A DNA stretch of 64,000 bases from Mesorhizobium muleiense (lineage in GTDB: Bacteria; Pseudomonadota; Alphaproteobacteria; Rhizobiales; Rhizobiaceae): positions 124,001-188,000 of the forward strand of contig NZ_FNEE01000006.1 in assembly GCF_900099905.1 (NCBI RefSeq). Reading direction: 5' to 3'. A model generated the notes under the pieces. That model did no database searches. It was not told the DNA's origin and saw only the letters and a list, made by a program, of their open reading frames with translations. The position numbers and the translations under genes were made by a program. This document shows positions 11,697 to 21,062 of this stretch, piece by piece (positions within the stretch are counted from its first letter, which is position 1; each line of letters opens with the position of its first letter).

Positions 11697-11894
11697 GGTC
11701 ATCTCCTTGAACGCGTCGTCCCTTGTAGCGATAAAAACGGGGATGTTGCGCAATTGTTCCGCAAAAAATAGCAAGCTGCTGATTTGTAATAGGTCTCGGC
11801 ATTTGTGCGAGACAGCCACTCCGATCTTGTCGAGACGGTTTGCGAGGCGTCAGCAGACCGCGAAAAGTCTGGCTCGCGAGGCCTCTTTTTCCGG

Positions 11895-11923
11895 TTGACC
11901 GTTCGTGACACTCTCCCTATGTT
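11895..11923 (+). promoter_or_regulatory. Promoter of tRNA-Lys
   Basis: A -35 element ttgacc (11895-11900) and a -10 element tatgtt (11918-11923) are separated by 17 bases and would start transcription about 30 bases before the tRNA. Spacing and sequence fit a housekeeping sigma-70-type promoter. Confidence 0.6.
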
Positions 11924-11959
11924 CCGCGCAATTTCGAGGGCGGCATCCTGAGCCCGCGG

Positions 11960-12035
11960 GAGCGCGTAGCTCAGCCGGTAGAGCAACTGACTTTTAATCA
12001 GTAGGTCCAGGGTTCGAATCCCTGCGCGCTCACCA
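11960..12035 (+). tRNA. tRNA-Lys (anticodon TTT)
   Basis: A complete 76-base cloverleaf. The acceptor stem pairs gagcgcg (11960-11966) with cgcgctc (12025-12031). The D-loop contains agctcagccggtagagc, the anticodon loop is cttttaa between actga and tcagt, and the T-arm is ccagg-gttcgaat-ccctg. The CCA end is encoded (12033-12035), and a run of t's follows as terminator. Confidence 0.97.
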
Positions 12036-12151
12036 TTTTTTCCCTGAAAATCAACAGATTAGCGTTCCTGTTCCCGGTCTAAAGCGAGATGCTTCATGAC
12101 GCTTGGGTTTTCCAGCGGCGTCGAGCCGGGTTCTCTCAAGAATCGTCTCGA

Positions 12152-13276
12152 TCACACCAGCGAGACATTGCCGCCGGCGTGGCGCTCCAGCCGGCCGGCG
12201 AGGTCGAGTTCCAGCAGCACCATGAAAACTTGGGCGGGATGCAGGCCGGTGTGGCGGATGATTTCGTCGATCGCCACCGGCGTTGGGCCGAGCGCTTCGA
12301 TGACGCGGGCGCGGTCGTCTTCGCCGGGTGGCGGTGTTGCCGAAAAGTCGGGCGGCTCTTCGAGCAGCCGCGTCCTTGGCGCCAGTTTGCCGACCAGCGG
12401 CGCGATCGCACCGGTAATGTCCGATGCCTCGGTGACCAGGGTGGCGCCGTCCTTGAGCAAGGCGTTGGCGCCGGCGGCGCGCGGATCGAGCGGCGAGCCG
12501 GGGACGGCGAAGACCAGCCGGCCCATCTCGCCGGCAAGCCTGGCGCTGATCAGCGAGCCGGAGCGCAGCGCCGCCTCGACCACGACCAGCCCCAATGCCG
12601 CACCGGCGACAAGGCGGTTGCGGCGTGGAAAATCCTGGGCGCGCGGCTGCCAGCCGAACGGCATCTCTGAAATGATGGCACCGCCGCGCTCGGCAATCTC
12701 GTTGCACAAAGCGGCATTTTCGGGCGGGTAGGGCAGGTCGAGGCCGCCGGCCAGCACACCGATCGTGCCTGACGCAAGGCTGCCCTGATGTGCCGCCGTG
12801 TCGATGCCGCGCGCCAGGCCGGAGACGATGCCAAAACCGTCGCGGCCGAGTTCGGCGGCGAGCGTCCGCGCCATCTTGATGCCGGCCAGCGAGGCGTTGC
12901 GGGCGCCGACTATGGCGACCGCCGGCAGCCGGAACACCGCGCCTTCGCCCCTGACCGCGAGCAGCGGCGGCGGATGGTCCATGCTTTTCATCAGCGGCGG
13001 ATAGTCGGCCTCGCCAATGCCGACGAAGCGGGCGCCGGCGCGCCGTGCGGTCTCCAGTTCCGCCTCGGCCTCGGCCACCGTCGGGATGCGGACGATCTTT
13101 CTGGCGCCGCCCGAAACCATCAGCTCGGGCAGCATCTCGAGCGCCGTCTCGGCAGAGCCGAAACGGTTGATCAGGTCGCGAAAGGTGGCCGCACCGACAT
13201 TCGGCGTGCGGATCAAACGAAGCCAGCTCAACCGCTGCCGGTCGCTGAGCCGCGTCCCGGCGGCGCGCTGGCTCAC
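12152..13276 (-). CDS. dprA: DNA-processing protein DprA
   Basis: DprA binds incoming single-stranded DNA and loads RecA during natural transformation, in the cytoplasm. The 374-residue protein has an N-terminal SAM-like region, a Rossmann-fold core with [33 protein letters not shown] and FPRRNR motifs, and a C-terminal DML1-like winged helix ending GNVSLV. It starts with GTG at 13276, overlapping the plsY stop (GTGA), so it is translationally coupled to plsY. It is the last gene of a leftward pyrB - pyrC-like - plsY - dprA cluster. comEC lies about 47 kb away in the same window. Confidence 0.93.
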   Translation of the reverse strand: MSQRAAGTRLSDRQRLSWLRLIRTPNVGAATFRDLINRFGSAETALEMLPELMVSGGARKIVRIPTVAEAEAELETARRAGARFVGIGEADYPPLMKSMDHPPPLLAVRGEGAVFRLPAVAIVGARNASLAGIKMARTLAAELGRDGFGIVSGLARGIDTAAHQGSLASGTIGVLAGGLDLPYPPENAALCNEIAERGGAIISEMPFGWQPRAQDFPRRNRLVAGAALGLVVVEAALRSGSLISARLAGEMGRLVFAVPGSPLDPRAAGANALLKDGATLVTEASDITGAIAPLVGKLAPRTRLLEEPPDFSATPPPGEDDRARVIEALGPTPVAIDEIIRHTGLHPAQVFMVLLELDLAGRLERHAGGNVSLV

Positions 13277-13860
13277 TCCCTGGCTCCGATCTTGTTCTCG
13301 GTGCCGGCCAGCAGCCGGGTAATGTTGGCCCGGTGTTTTATGATGACGATCAGGCTCATCAGCGCGAACAGCCCGGCAATCTCGGGCGTGCTGAGGACAT
13401 AGAGCGCGATCGGCACGACGATTGCTGCTGTCAGCGCCGCCAGCGAGGAATAGCGGAACAGGAAAGCCATGGCCAGCCAGACGACCGCAAAGATCAGCGC
13501 CACCTGCCAGGCAAGAGCGATCAGCACGCCGAGATAGGTAGCGACCCCCTTGCCGCCCTTGAAACCGAGCCAGACCGGGAAGAGATGGCCGAAGAAGGCG
13601 CCTAAGCCGGCCCAGAGCCCGAGCTCCGGGGCAAAGTAACCGGCGATCAGCACCGCCGCCGTGCCTTTCAGCGCGTCGAGCAGCAGCGTGGCGGCAGCCA
13701 GGCCCTTGTTGCCGGTGCGCAGCACATTGGTGGCGCCGATATTGCCGGAGCCGATGTTGCGGACGTCGCCAAGGCCGGCGGCACGGGTGATCAGGAGGCC
13801 GAACGGGATCGAGCCGAGCAGATAGCCGAACACCAGCGCCAAGACGATGCCGTAAGCCAT
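13273..13860 (-). CDS. plsY: Glycerol-3-phosphate acyltransferase PlsY (acyl-phosphate dependent)
   Basis: PlsY transfers an acyl group from acyl-phosphate to glycerol-3-phosphate, the first membrane step of phospholipid synthesis. The 195-residue integral membrane protein has about five hydrophobic segments and the family motifs [21 protein letters not shown] and [10 protein letters not shown]. It ends in a GTGA overlap with dprA. The gap upstream to pyrC contains a mosaic palindromic repeat, so it may have its own promoter or be read through from pyrBC. Confidence 0.95.
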   Translation of the reverse strand: MAYGIVLALVFGYLLGSIPFGLLITRAAGLGDVRNIGSGNIGATNVLRTGNKGLAAATLLLDALKGTAAVLIAGYFAPELGLWAGLGAFFGHLFPVWLGFKGGKGVATYLGVLIALAWQVALIFAVVWLAMAFLFRYSSLAALTAAIVVPIALYVLSTPEIAGLFALMSLIVIIKHRANITRLLAGTENKIGARE

Positions 13861-13878
13861 TGTTCCCCCGGATATGCC

Positions 13879-14007
13879 CTAAAGCGCGTCGCGTTTGACC
13901 TGCCTGATGCGACGCGCTTTAGGTTGCTGTTTTATGCATGTCGTTATCGCAAAACCGCTGCGCACCCTCGGGTCAGGCCCGAGGGCATGCTTTTGCGCGA
14001 CATGCAT
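13879..14007. repeat. Rhizobial mosaic palindromic repeat, copy 1
   Basis: Two palindromes lie in tandem. The first pairs 14-base arms (13879-13892 with 13909-13922; arm ctaaagcgcgtcgc). The second has outer arms atgcatgtcg (13934-13943) and cgacatgcat (13998-14007), then cgcaaaa/ttttgcg, and an inner ccctcggg/cccgaggg stem (13965-13985). A near-identical copy lies at 33787-33926. The layout resembles the RIME/ABC-type intergenic mosaic elements of rhizobia. It fills the plsY-pyrC gap, and its last base is the first base of the pyrC stop triplet as read on this strand. Confidence 0.85.
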
Positions 14008-15293
14008 TAGGCCGAAAACACTGTGCGGCCCGCCACCATCGTTTGCAAGACCTTGCCCTGCAGCCGCGCGCCTTCGAAACAGGTGTTTTTCGAGCGCGAA
14101 CGGATGCCGCTTTCGCTGACGATCCATGGCTCGTCGAGATCGACCAGCGCAAGGTCGGCGACCGCACCCGGCTTCAGCGTGCCGCCGGCCAGGCCGAACA
14201 GTCTTGCCGGCGCAGTGGACAAGGTCTCAACCAACCTGAGCAGCGTCATATCGCCATTGTGGTAGAGCCGCAGCGCCGCGCCGAGCAGCGTTTCCAGTCC
14301 GATGGCACCGGCCGCGGCGTCGGCGAAAGGCAGCCGCTTGGTGTCGACGTCCTGCGGGTCGTGCGAGGATACGATGATGTCGATGGTGCCGTCCTTGACC
14401 GCCTCGATCATCGCCAGCCGGTCTTCCTCGGCGCGCAACGGCGGCGTCAGCCGGAAGAAGGTGCGGTATTCGCCGACATCGTTCTCGTTGAGCGACAGAT
14501 TGTGGATCGAGACGCCTGCTGTGACTTTGGCGCCGTCGGCCTTGGCCCTCGTTACCGCGTTTGCCGCCATGGCAGTCGAAATCTTGGCCGCGTGATAGGC
14601 GCCGCCAGTCAGCCGCGCCAGCGCAAGGTCGCGCTCCAGCGGAATGGACTCGGCCTCGCGCGGAATGCCGGCAAGGCCGAGCCAGCTGGCATAGAGGCCT
14701 TCGTTCATGACACCTGACGAAGCGAGGTCGGCGTCCTGGGTTTCATGCGCGATCACGCCGCCGAAATCGCGCGCATAGGTCAGCGCGCGGCGCATCACCA
14801 GCGCGCTTGCTATGGTGTGCCGCCCGTCGGTGAAGGCGATCGCGCCGGCCTCGCGCAGCAGGCCGAATTCGGTCATCTCGCGGCCTTCGAGCCCCTTGGT
14901 GATCGCCGCCGCCGGAAAGATGTTGACGATGGCCGTGTCCTTGGCGGTGCGCAGCACGAATTCGACCAGCGCGACATTGTCGATCACCGGGTCGGTATCG
15001 GGCATCATGACGATGGAAGTGACGCCGCCGACGGCCGCCGCTACGCTGGCCGAAGCGATGGTTTCGCGGTGTTCGCCGCCCGGTTCGCCGATGAAGACGC
15101 GCGCATCGATCAGGCCGGGAATGATTGCCTTGCCGGCACAGTCGATAACGGTAGCATCTTGCGGGGCGCCCTGGTTCAAGGCCGCCTTGCTGGCAGCGAC
15201 GATCTTGCGGCCCTCGACAATGACAGTGCCGACCTCGTCAATGCCGCGCGACGGATCGACGATGCGGGCCCGGCCGAACACCGTTGTGCTCAT
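14007..15293 (-). CDS. pyrC: Dihydroorotase-like protein lacking the catalytic HxH motif (probable non-catalytic PyrC')
   Basis: A 428-residue amidohydrolase-fold protein in the place of dihydroorotase. The usual GLIDxHxHxRxPG metal motif reads [13 protein letters not shown] (residues 60-72), so both metal-binding His (now Arg65 and Phe67) and the substrate Arg (Gly69) are missing. The later TDHAPH motif is replaced by SSHDPQ and the TPHHL motif by SIHNL. In Pseudomonas, inactive pyrC' products are needed to assemble aspartate carbamoyltransferase, and an ATGA overlap with pyrB here points to the same role. A catalytic dihydroorotase must then be encoded elsewhere. The family is certain; inactivity is inferred from the motifs. 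Confidence 0.88.
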   Translation of the reverse strand: MSTTVFGRARIVDPSRGIDEVGTVIVEGRKIVAASKAALNQGAPQDATVIDCAGKAIIPGLIDARVFIGEPGGEHRETIASASVAAAVGGVTSIVMMPDTDPVIDNVALVEFVLRTAKDTAIVNIFPAAAITKGLEGREMTEFGLLREAGAIAFTDGRHTIASALVMRRALTYARDFGGVIAHETQDADLASSGVMNEGLYASWLGLAGIPREAESIPLERDLALARLTGGAYHAAKISTAMAANAVTRAKADGAKVTAGVSIHNLSLNENDVGEYRTFFRLTPPLRAEEDRLAMIEAVKDGTIDIIVSSHDPQDVDTKRLPFADAAAGAIGLETLLGAALRLYHNGDMTLLRLVETLSTAPARLFGLAGGTLKPGAVADLALVDLDEPWIVSESGIRSRSKNTCFEGARLQGKVLQTMVAGRTVFSA

Positions 15294-16255
15294 GCGCCGC
15301 GGCCCTCATGATTGCGGCGGGGATCGAGCAGCGCTTCCATCACCGCCATGCGCACGGCAACACCCATCTCCACCTGTTCCTGGATGACGCTCTGCGGACC
15401 GTCGGCGATTTCCGAAGCGATCTCAACGCCGCGGTTCATCGGGCCGGGATGCATGACCAGAGCGCCGTCCTTGGCCGCCTTCAGCTTCTCGGCGTCTAGG
15501 CCGAAATAGTGGAAATACTCACGCACCGAAGGCACGAAGGCGCCTTCCATGCGCTCGCGCTGCAGCCGCAGCATCATCACCACATCCGCGTCCTTGAGCC
15601 CTTCGGCCATCGAACGGGTGACGATCACGCCCATTTTCTCGATGCCGGCGGGCAAAAGCGTCGACGGCGCCACGACGCGCACCTGCGCGCCGAGCGCATT
15701 GAGCAGCATGATGTTGGAACGCGCCACGCGCGAATGCAGGATATCGCCGCAGATCGCCACGATCAGCTTCGACAGCGGGCCCCTGGCGCGACGGATGGTC
15801 AGCGCGTCGAGCAGCGCCTGCGTCGGGTGCTCATGGGCGCCGTCGCCGGCATTGATCACCGAGCAGCCGACCTTTTGCGCCAGCAGCGCGGCGGCACCCG
15901 CCGACTGGTGGCGGATGATCAGGATGTCGGGATGCATGGCGTTCAGTGTCATCGCCGTGTCGATCAGCGTCTCGCCCTTCTTCACCGAAGAACTGGCCAC
16001 CGACATGTTCATGACGTCGGCGCCGAGCCGTTTTCCGGCCAGTTCGAACGACGATTGCGTACGGGTCGAAGCTTCGTAGAACAGATTGATCTGGGTGCGG
16101 CCACGCAGCGTCGAGGCCTTCTTCTCCGACTGCCGCGAGATCGCGACCGACCGGTCCGCCCTGTCCAGCAAAAGCTCGATGTCGGCGGGGGAAAGATCGC
16201 GGATGCCCAGAAGATGGCGGTGGGGATAGAGTGGCAGGGACAAAGCGTCGGTCAT
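15290..16255 (-). CDS. pyrB: Aspartate carbamoyltransferase catalytic subunit PyrB
   Basis: PyrB condenses carbamoyl phosphate with aspartate, the committed step of pyrimidine synthesis. The 321-residue protein has the carbamoyl-phosphate loop STRTQSSFE, the [10 protein letters not shown] loop and HPTQALLD, all intact. It overlaps the following dihydroorotase-like gene by ATGA. No pyrI regulatory gene is adjacent, which suits a class A enzyme made of PyrB plus PyrC-like subunits. It is divergent from the AidB-like gene, with 158 bases between the starts. Confidence 0.95.
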   Translation of the reverse strand: MTDALSLPLYPHRHLLGIRDLSPADIELLLDRADRSVAISRQSEKKASTLRGRTQINLFYEASTRTQSSFELAGKRLGADVMNMSVASSSVKKGETLIDTAMTLNAMHPDILIIRHQSAGAAALLAQKVGCSVINAGDGAHEHPTQALLDALTIRRARGPLSKLIVAICGDILHSRVARSNIMLLNALGAQVRVVAPSTLLPAGIEKMGVIVTRSMAEGLKDADVVMMLRLQRERMEGAFVPSVREYFHYFGLDAEKLKAAKDGALVMHPGPMNRGVEIASEIADGPQSVIQEQVEMGVAVRMAVMEALLDPRRNHEGRGA

Positions 16256-16413
16256 CTCAAGGCGCTGCTATAGGGTGGAGGACCTTTGGCTGCAAGCACC
16301 AGCTTTGGATTGCGGCCTTTCTCCCCGGTATTTTCGTCGCGCGCGTTGCGCGGCTTGGGCTATATCTAGCTGATGGCTTCGGATTCGTGGCCTTGTGATG
16401 ATAAGGACAGTGT

Positions 16414-18042
16414 GTGACCGACGACGTGACGAACCAGCCGCCGCCGCTGGCAGGCGGCAACGCCTGGCGAGGTGATCCGTTGCTGATCCAGCTTGCCGAG
16501 CGTTTTTCCGATCCGGTGCGCAAGGATATCGATGGGCTTGGCCGTTTCGTGCTGACGCAGGAGGCGCAGGAATTGGCTCGCCTCGCCAATGTCGAGACGC
16601 CGAAGCTCAGGACCCACGACCGCCAGGGCCGGCGCATCGATCTGGTCGAGTTCCATCCAGCCTATCATGCGCTGATGCGCCGGTCGGTGGCGAACGGGCT
16701 GCATTCGTCGGTCTGGGAAAATGGCGATGCCGAGATCGGCCGCCGCCATCAGGTGCGGGCCGCCCGTTTCTACCTGACGGCGCAGCTCGAAACCGGGCAT
16801 CTCTGTCCCATCACCATGACCAGCGCCTCGCTGGCAGCGCTGATGGCAAGCCCAAAACTGTTTCGCGAATGGGCGCCGCGGGTGACGACACGCAAATACG
16901 ACCAGAGCCAGAAGCCACCGGTCGAAAAGGCCGGGCTAACGCTCGGCATGGGCATGACCGAGAAGCAGGGCGGCACCGACGTCCGCGCCAACGTCACCAG
17001 GGCCGAGCGCGCCGGCAGCAGCTTCTATCGGCTGACCGGCCACAAATGGTTCATGTCGGCGCCGATGTCGGATGCGTTCCTGGTGCTTGGACAGGCGCCG
17101 GAAGGACTTTCGTGCTTTCTCGTTCCGCGCATTCTCGGCGATGGCTCGGGCAACGGCTTCCGCTTCCAGCGACTGAAGGACAAGCTTGGCAACCGCTCCA
17201 ACGCCTCGTCCGAAGTCGAGTTCGTCAATGCCATCGGCGAGATGGTCGGCGAGCCCGGGGCAGGCGTCAAGACGATCATGGATATGGTGACGCTGACCCG
17301 GCTCGACTGCGCGATCGCCTCGTCGGCGATCATGCGAGCCGGGTTGGCCGAAGCCGTCCACCACACCCGTCACCGCCAGGTGTTTGGAACCAATCTGATC
17401 GAGCAGCCGCTGATGCAGCGCGTGCTGGCCGACATGGCGCTCGACGTCGCCGCCGCCACCGCGCTGTCATTCCGACTGGCGCGCTCTTTCGACGAGGCGG
17501 CCGGCGACCGCGGCGAGGCGGCTTTTGCGCGCGCCATGACGCCGGTCGTCAAATACTGGGTCTGCAAGATCGCACCGCCGCTGCTCTATGAGGCGATGGA
17601 GTGCCTTGGCGGCAATGGCTATGTCGAGGAGGCCCCGCTTGCCCGCTACTATCGCGAAGCTCCGGTCAACGCGATCTGGGAGGGATCCGGCAATGTCATG
17701 GCGCTCGACGTGCTGCGCGTGCTGGGGCGTGCACCCGGACTGTTCGAGGAGGTGCTGGCCGGCATCGATCGCGATCTCGGCGCCGGCGGGCGCGGCACCG
17801 TCGGTGTGCTCAAGGCAGCCATGCAGGTCGCGGCAACCGACGAGGGCTCGGCGCGTCTGCTTACCGAGCAACTGGCGCTGTCGGCGGCGGCGGCGGAGCT
17901 TCGCAGGCTGGGGGCAGGGCGGATCGCCGACGCCTTCGTCGAGACGCGCCTCGCCGGCCAGTGGCGCAACACCTATGGCATGCTCGATTCACGCCATGAC
18001 GCGCGTATGATCATCGACACGCTCTACCCCCCGGTCACCTGA
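16414..18042 (+). CDS. AidB-like acyl-CoA dehydrogenase (alkylation-response / isovaleryl-CoA dehydrogenase family)
   Basis: A 542-residue flavoprotein of the length and layout of E. coli AidB (541 residues): an N-terminal helical region, the FAD-binding MTEKQGGTDVRANVT stretch, the LTGHKWFMSAPMSDAFLVL beta domain and the C-terminal helical domain with ECLGGNGYVEEAPLARYYRE. E. coli AidB is induced by alkylation damage and binds DNA. Many rhizobial homologues lack such evidence and could act on acyl-CoA substrates. Start GTG 16414 is six bases after aagga. No ada or alk genes are adjacent. Confidence 0.85.
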   Translation: MTDDVTNQPPPLAGGNAWRGDPLLIQLAERFSDPVRKDIDGLGRFVLTQEAQELARLANVETPKLRTHDRQGRRIDLVEFHPAYHALMRRSVANGLHSSVWENGDAEIGRRHQVRAARFYLTAQLETGHLCPITMTSASLAALMASPKLFREWAPRVTTRKYDQSQKPPVEKAGLTLGMGMTEKQGGTDVRANVTRAERAGSSFYRLTGHKWFMSAPMSDAFLVLGQAPEGLSCFLVPRILGDGSGNGFRFQRLKDKLGNRSNASSEVEFVNAIGEMVGEPGAGVKTIMDMVTLTRLDCAIASSAIMRAGLAEAVHHTRHRQVFGTNLIEQPLMQRVLADMALDVAAATALSFRLARSFDEAAGDRGEAAFARAMTPVVKYWVCKIAPPLLYEAMECLGGNGYVEEAPLARYYREAPVNAIWEGSGNVMALDVLRVLGRAPGLFEEVLAGIDRDLGAGGRGTVGVLKAAMQVAATDEGSARLLTEQLALSAAAAELRRLGAGRIADAFVETRLAGQWRNTYGMLDSRHDARMIIDTLYPPVT

Positions 18043-18180
18043 AGCGACTTCGGCAAGGTTTCTCGTCGTCTGTCGCGCCGCTAGATGATTGCGAGCGCGG
18101 CGCAAATAATCTGAGACTGTGGGAACTCCCACGTTCGCGCCCGATTAGATAGGGTTGTTGTATACGGCGACGACAGGCTC

Positions 18181-18618
18181 ATGCGCAGCGAGATGGCAAT
18201 GGCAGTCAATTTCAGCGAGCTTCTGGATGCGTTCGAATTCGTGAACTCCGGCGGAGCCGGCGAGAATGAGGCCTATCTGTGCATGGAGACAGGCAAGATC
18301 TACTGGCATTCGGAATGGGTGGACGATGTCGAAGAACTGCCTGACGACCTCGAGGACAGCGAAAGATACATCGCCATTCCGGACAAGCGCGAACTCGATC
18401 TCGGCAAACCGCTGGTGCTGTCCTTCGCGCGCCACCACCTGCCCGACGATTACGACAAGGTTCGGGAGATCTTCAGCCGGGCGGGTGCCTATGCCCTCTT
18501 CAAGGATCTTTTGGAGCACAGGGGCGCCGTTGATCGATGGTACGACTTCGAGCAAAAAGCCACGGAAGAAGCGTTGAAGACCTGGTGCGCGGATAACGAC
18601 ATCAAGGTCAGCAGCTGA
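18181..18618 (+). CDS. UPF0158 family protein
   Basis: A 145-residue acidic protein of the UPF0158 family (Pfam PF03682 by recollection), containing EAYLCMETGKIYWHSE and RYIAIPDKRELDLGKPLVLSFA. The family has no established function. ATG 18181 or the internal ATGs at 18193 and 18199 could be the start. It stands alone between the AidB-like gene and a long palindromic repeat. No membrane segments or signal peptide are present. Confidence 0.75.
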   Translation: MRSEMAMAVNFSELLDAFEFVNSGGAGENEAYLCMETGKIYWHSEWVDDVEELPDDLEDSERYIAIPDKRELDLGKPLVLSFARHHLPDDYDKVREIFSRAGAYALFKDLLEHRGAVDRWYDFEQKATEEALKTWCADNDIKVSS

Positions 18619-18679
18619 AGTTGAGGGAGAAGGTAAGAAGGGATCCAGCGCGATGCCGATGAGGGCAAGCGCGGTTCTC

Positions 18680-18822
18680 CCTTCTCCCCTTGTGGGAGAA
18701 GGTGGCCGCGAAGCGGCCGGATGAGGGGTGTTCCAGGGAACGCCCACGCCTCATTTCTTCCAGCACCCCTCATCCGTCTCGGCGCTGCGCGCCGATCCAC
18801 CTTCTCCCACAAGGGGAGAAGG
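18680..18822. repeat. Long inverted-repeat element (rhizobial intergenic palindrome)
   Basis: A 26-base perfect inverted repeat (18680-18705 with 18797-18822) encloses a second pair, cggatgaggggtg (18718-18730) with cacccctcatccg (18764-18776). The arms contain ccttctccccttgtggg, which I recall as a very common dispersed repeat in Rhizobiales genomes. The rest of the 18619-19039 gap shows no coding sequence I can support. Confidence 0.85.
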
Positions 18823-19039
18823 TAAAAAGGCCTGTGGATGACCGTTAACCTTAACAAATGGTTTCCATTGCAGCGGCAGGCCGCAAAGCCCACTGTCCTG
18901 TCTACGGAAGCAGGAACGCTATGCGGCATAAATTGGGCTCCTTGACGGCGAACGCGGCGGCGCACAACTCGGCGCTCTCGCGCATTTCAGGCCCCCTGGA
19001 CACGAACTTGTGGCTGGACACGAACTTGAGGGATCGCTG

Positions 19040-19351
19040 ATGCGCACCTTGTTCGCGCTATGGGCGACGCCGTTGGCCCTGTTCTGGGGCTGGTTCTTCC
19101 TGTCGCTCAACGACATCAATTTCGGCTATGTCCTGCTGAGCCGCCAATTGCATGACCTCGTCTTCCAGCTCTATGGCGAGATGCTTGGCATCGATCCGGC
19201 GCTCATTCCCGGCATGGTGGCGAAGGCCTGCATCCTCGACAGCCTGCTGCTGATGGCGTTTTGGGCATTTCGCCGCCGCCGGGTGATCGGTGGCTGGATC
19301 AGGATTATGCGCGACCGCTATTTCGACCAGGCGTCGACGCCGAGCGCCTGA
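19040..19351 (+). CDS. Small conserved membrane protein (DUF6105-like)
   Basis: A 103-residue protein with two hydrophobic segments, [18 protein letters not shown] (residues ~3-22) and [13 protein letters not shown] (~65-80), ending in an Arg-rich tail. ATG 19040 is preferred to the in-frame ATG ten codons upstream because the protein then begins with MRTLFALW, as I recall for Rhizobiales DUF6105 proteins. Its 3' end overlaps ruvX tail-to-tail by 34 bases. Function unknown. Confidence 0.6.
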   Translation: MRTLFALWATPLALFWGWFFLSLNDINFGYVLLSRQLHDLVFQLYGEMLGIDPALIPGMVAKACILDSLLLMAFWAFRRRRVIGGWIRIMRDRYFDQASTPSA

Positions 19352-19803
19352 AGCCGGTCGAGCGCGCCCTGCAGAATAAAGGCCGCCGCGGCCGAATCGA
19401 TCTTGCCGGCGCGTTTGCGGCGCGAAAAATCCATCTCGATCAGCGTCCGCTCGGCCGCCACCGTCGACAGCCGCTCGTCCCACAAGACGAAGGGCAGGTC
19501 GGTCACACCAGCCATGTTACGGGCGAAGGCGCGGGATTTCTGGGCGCGCGGGCCTTCTGACCCGTCCATGTTGACCGGCAGGCCGAGCACCACGGCCCCG
19601 ACATTCTCTTTCTGCAGCAAGGCGAGCAGCACTGCGGCATCCAGCGAGAATTTCCTGCGCATGATGACGGGACGCGGGTGGGCGAAGGCAAAGCCCCGGT
19701 CGGAAACCGCCACGCCAATCGTCTTGTCGCCAAGGTCGAGCCCGGCCAGCGTCTTGCCGCCGCCGAGCCGCGCCGGCAACTCCTCGATGGTGATGATGCT
19801 CAA
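19318..19803 (-). CDS. ruvX: Putative pre-16S rRNA nuclease / Holliday junction resolvase RuvX (YqgF)
   Basis: A 161-residue RNase H-fold nuclease with the motif [15 protein letters not shown] (Asp23), the central [16 protein letters not shown] motif and WDERLST; a final conserved Asp lies in [11 protein letters not shown]. Members mature the 5' end of 16S rRNA and were earlier called Holliday junction resolvases. I chose TTG at 19803, giving [13 protein letters not shown], because agga lies six bases upstream; a start at 19830 would add nine residues. It overlaps the convergent small membrane gene at its 3' end. Confidence 0.87.
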   Translation of the reverse strand: MSIITIEELPARLGGGKTLAGLDLGDKTIGVAVSDRGFAFAHPRPVIMRRKFSLDAAVLLALLQKENVGAVVLGLPVNMDGSEGPRAQKSRAFARNMAGVTDLPFVLWDERLSTVAAERTLIEMDFSRRKRAGKIDSAAAAFILQGALDRLQALGVDAWSK

Positions 19804-19903
19804 CGGCTTTCCTCGGACTATACGCCGCAATGGACGCTGTGGGACTTTAATTTCACTGCCGGCGTTCTATCCTTTGGCGAAGCAAAAATCGAGGAAGGCA
19901 TTC

Positions 19904-20608
19904 ATGAAACTGACCTGGTACGGACATTCCGCATTTCGCGTCGAAACCGCCGACGCGAAAATCCTCATCGATCCCTACCTGATCGGTAATCCGTCATGGA
20001 CGGGCGGCTGGGAAGAGCCGGCGGAAGGGGTCACCCATGTTCTGTTGACCCACGGCCACAGCGACCACATCAGCGGTGCGCTTGAAGTACTTGGGAAAAG
20101 CGGCGCCATGCTGGTCGCCAATTTCGAGGTCTGCATGTACCTGGTCGGCAAGGGTGTCAGCGACAAGATCAATCCGGGCAATATCGGCGGCACGATCGAT
20201 TGCGGCGGCTTCACCACCACCTTCGTCCAGGCGCTGCATTCCTCGTCGTTCCCGGGCGACAAGGGCCAGAACACCTATCTCGGCAACCCCGGCGGGCTCG
20301 TGCTGCATTTCCAGGAAGACAAGACGCTCTATCATATGGGCGACACCGACATCTTTTCCGACATGGCGCTGATCAACGAATTGCACGAGCCGAAGATCGG
20401 CATCGTGCCGATCGGCGACCGCTTCACCATGGGCGGCGCGGTGGCAGCCCTTGCCTGCCGGCGCTTCTTTCAGTTCGAGACGGTCATTCCCAGTCATTTC
20501 GGCACGTTTCCGATCATCGACCAGACCGCCAACAAGTTCGTCGCGGGGTTGGAGGGATCCGGGGTGAAGGTGGCATTGCCGGAGATCGGCGGGACAATCA
20601 CCCTGTAG
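19904..20608 (+). CDS. Metal-dependent hydrolase, UPF0173 / metallo-beta-lactamase fold
   Basis: A 234-residue protein starting at ATG 19904 (ribosome-binding site gaggaagg) with the metallo-beta-lactamase motif THGHSDH, an Asp in MGDTDIF and a late His in PSHFGTFP that complete a dinuclear metal site. It matches the UPF0173 (YtkL/YddR-type) family. The substrate is unknown. It is followed by gatC in the same direction, 159 bases on. Confidence 0.88.
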   Translation: MKLTWYGHSAFRVETADAKILIDPYLIGNPSWTGGWEEPAEGVTHVLLTHGHSDHISGALEVLGKSGAMLVANFEVCMYLVGKGVSDKINPGNIGGTIDCGGFTTTFVQALHSSSFPGDKGQNTYLGNPGGLVLHFQEDKTLYHMGDTDIFSDMALINELHEPKIGIVPIGDRFTMGGAVAALACRRFFQFETVIPSHFGTFPIIDQTANKFVAGLEGSGVKVALPEIGGTITL

Positions 20609-20767
20609 ACTATGCACCTTGTAGAGCATGCCAAAGGCGCCAGCTGTTCGCTGCGACAGCGTTGCGCTGCCATCGACCTTCTCAGCCGGTTCTCGGCACG
20701 ATGCATGTTGCGCGGCACGCGCCGCGCCGCTATAGCGCGGACTGGTTTTCCCGAGGCACAAGCAAAT

Positions 20768-21055
20768 ATGTCCGTTGATCTGCAGACAGTGAAGCGCGTC
20801 GCGCGTCTCGCCCGCATTGCGGTGAGCGAGGCGGATGCCGAGCGCATGACCGGCGAGTTGAACGCCATTCTCGGCTTTGTCGAGCAGTTGAACGAGGTCG
20901 AGGTCGCCGGCGTCGAGCCGATGACGTCGGTCATTCCGATGGAGATGAAGAAGCGCCCGGACGTCGTCACCGACGGCAGCAAGGCGGCCGACATCGTCGC
21001 CAACGCACCGGCGACCGAAGAGAATTTCTTCCTCGTTCCGAAGGTCGTGGAGTAG
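20768..21055 (+). CDS. gatC: Aspartyl/glutamyl-tRNA(Asn/Gln) amidotransferase subunit C
   Basis: The 95-residue GatC stabilises the GatA-GatB amidotransferase, which converts Glu-tRNA(Gln) (and Asp-tRNA(Asn)) to the amidated forms. The family pattern [20 protein letters not shown] and the C-terminal [10 protein letters not shown] are present. ATG 20768 is the start. A GNAT gene lies between gatC and gatA; gatB is not in this window. Confidence 0.93.
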   Translation: MSVDLQTVKRVARLARIAVSEADAERMTGELNAILGFVEQLNEVEVAGVEPMTSVIPMEMKKRPDVVTDGSKAADIVANAPATEENFFLVPKVVE

Positions 21056-21062
21056 CGGGCCG

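Noticed and set aside
12089..12731. Plus-strand frames across dprA
   Set aside because: They have no start context or family pattern; dprA on the minus strand is complete.
18838..18860. Possible CtrA site (gttaaccttaac)
   Set aside because: The spacing does not fit the TTAA-N7-TTAA consensus and the downstream gene gives no cell-cycle link.
18990..19030. Short duplicated segment ctggacacgaacttg as possible coding repeat
   Set aside because: The frame containing it has no homology or ribosome-binding site; the small membrane gene begins after it at 19040.
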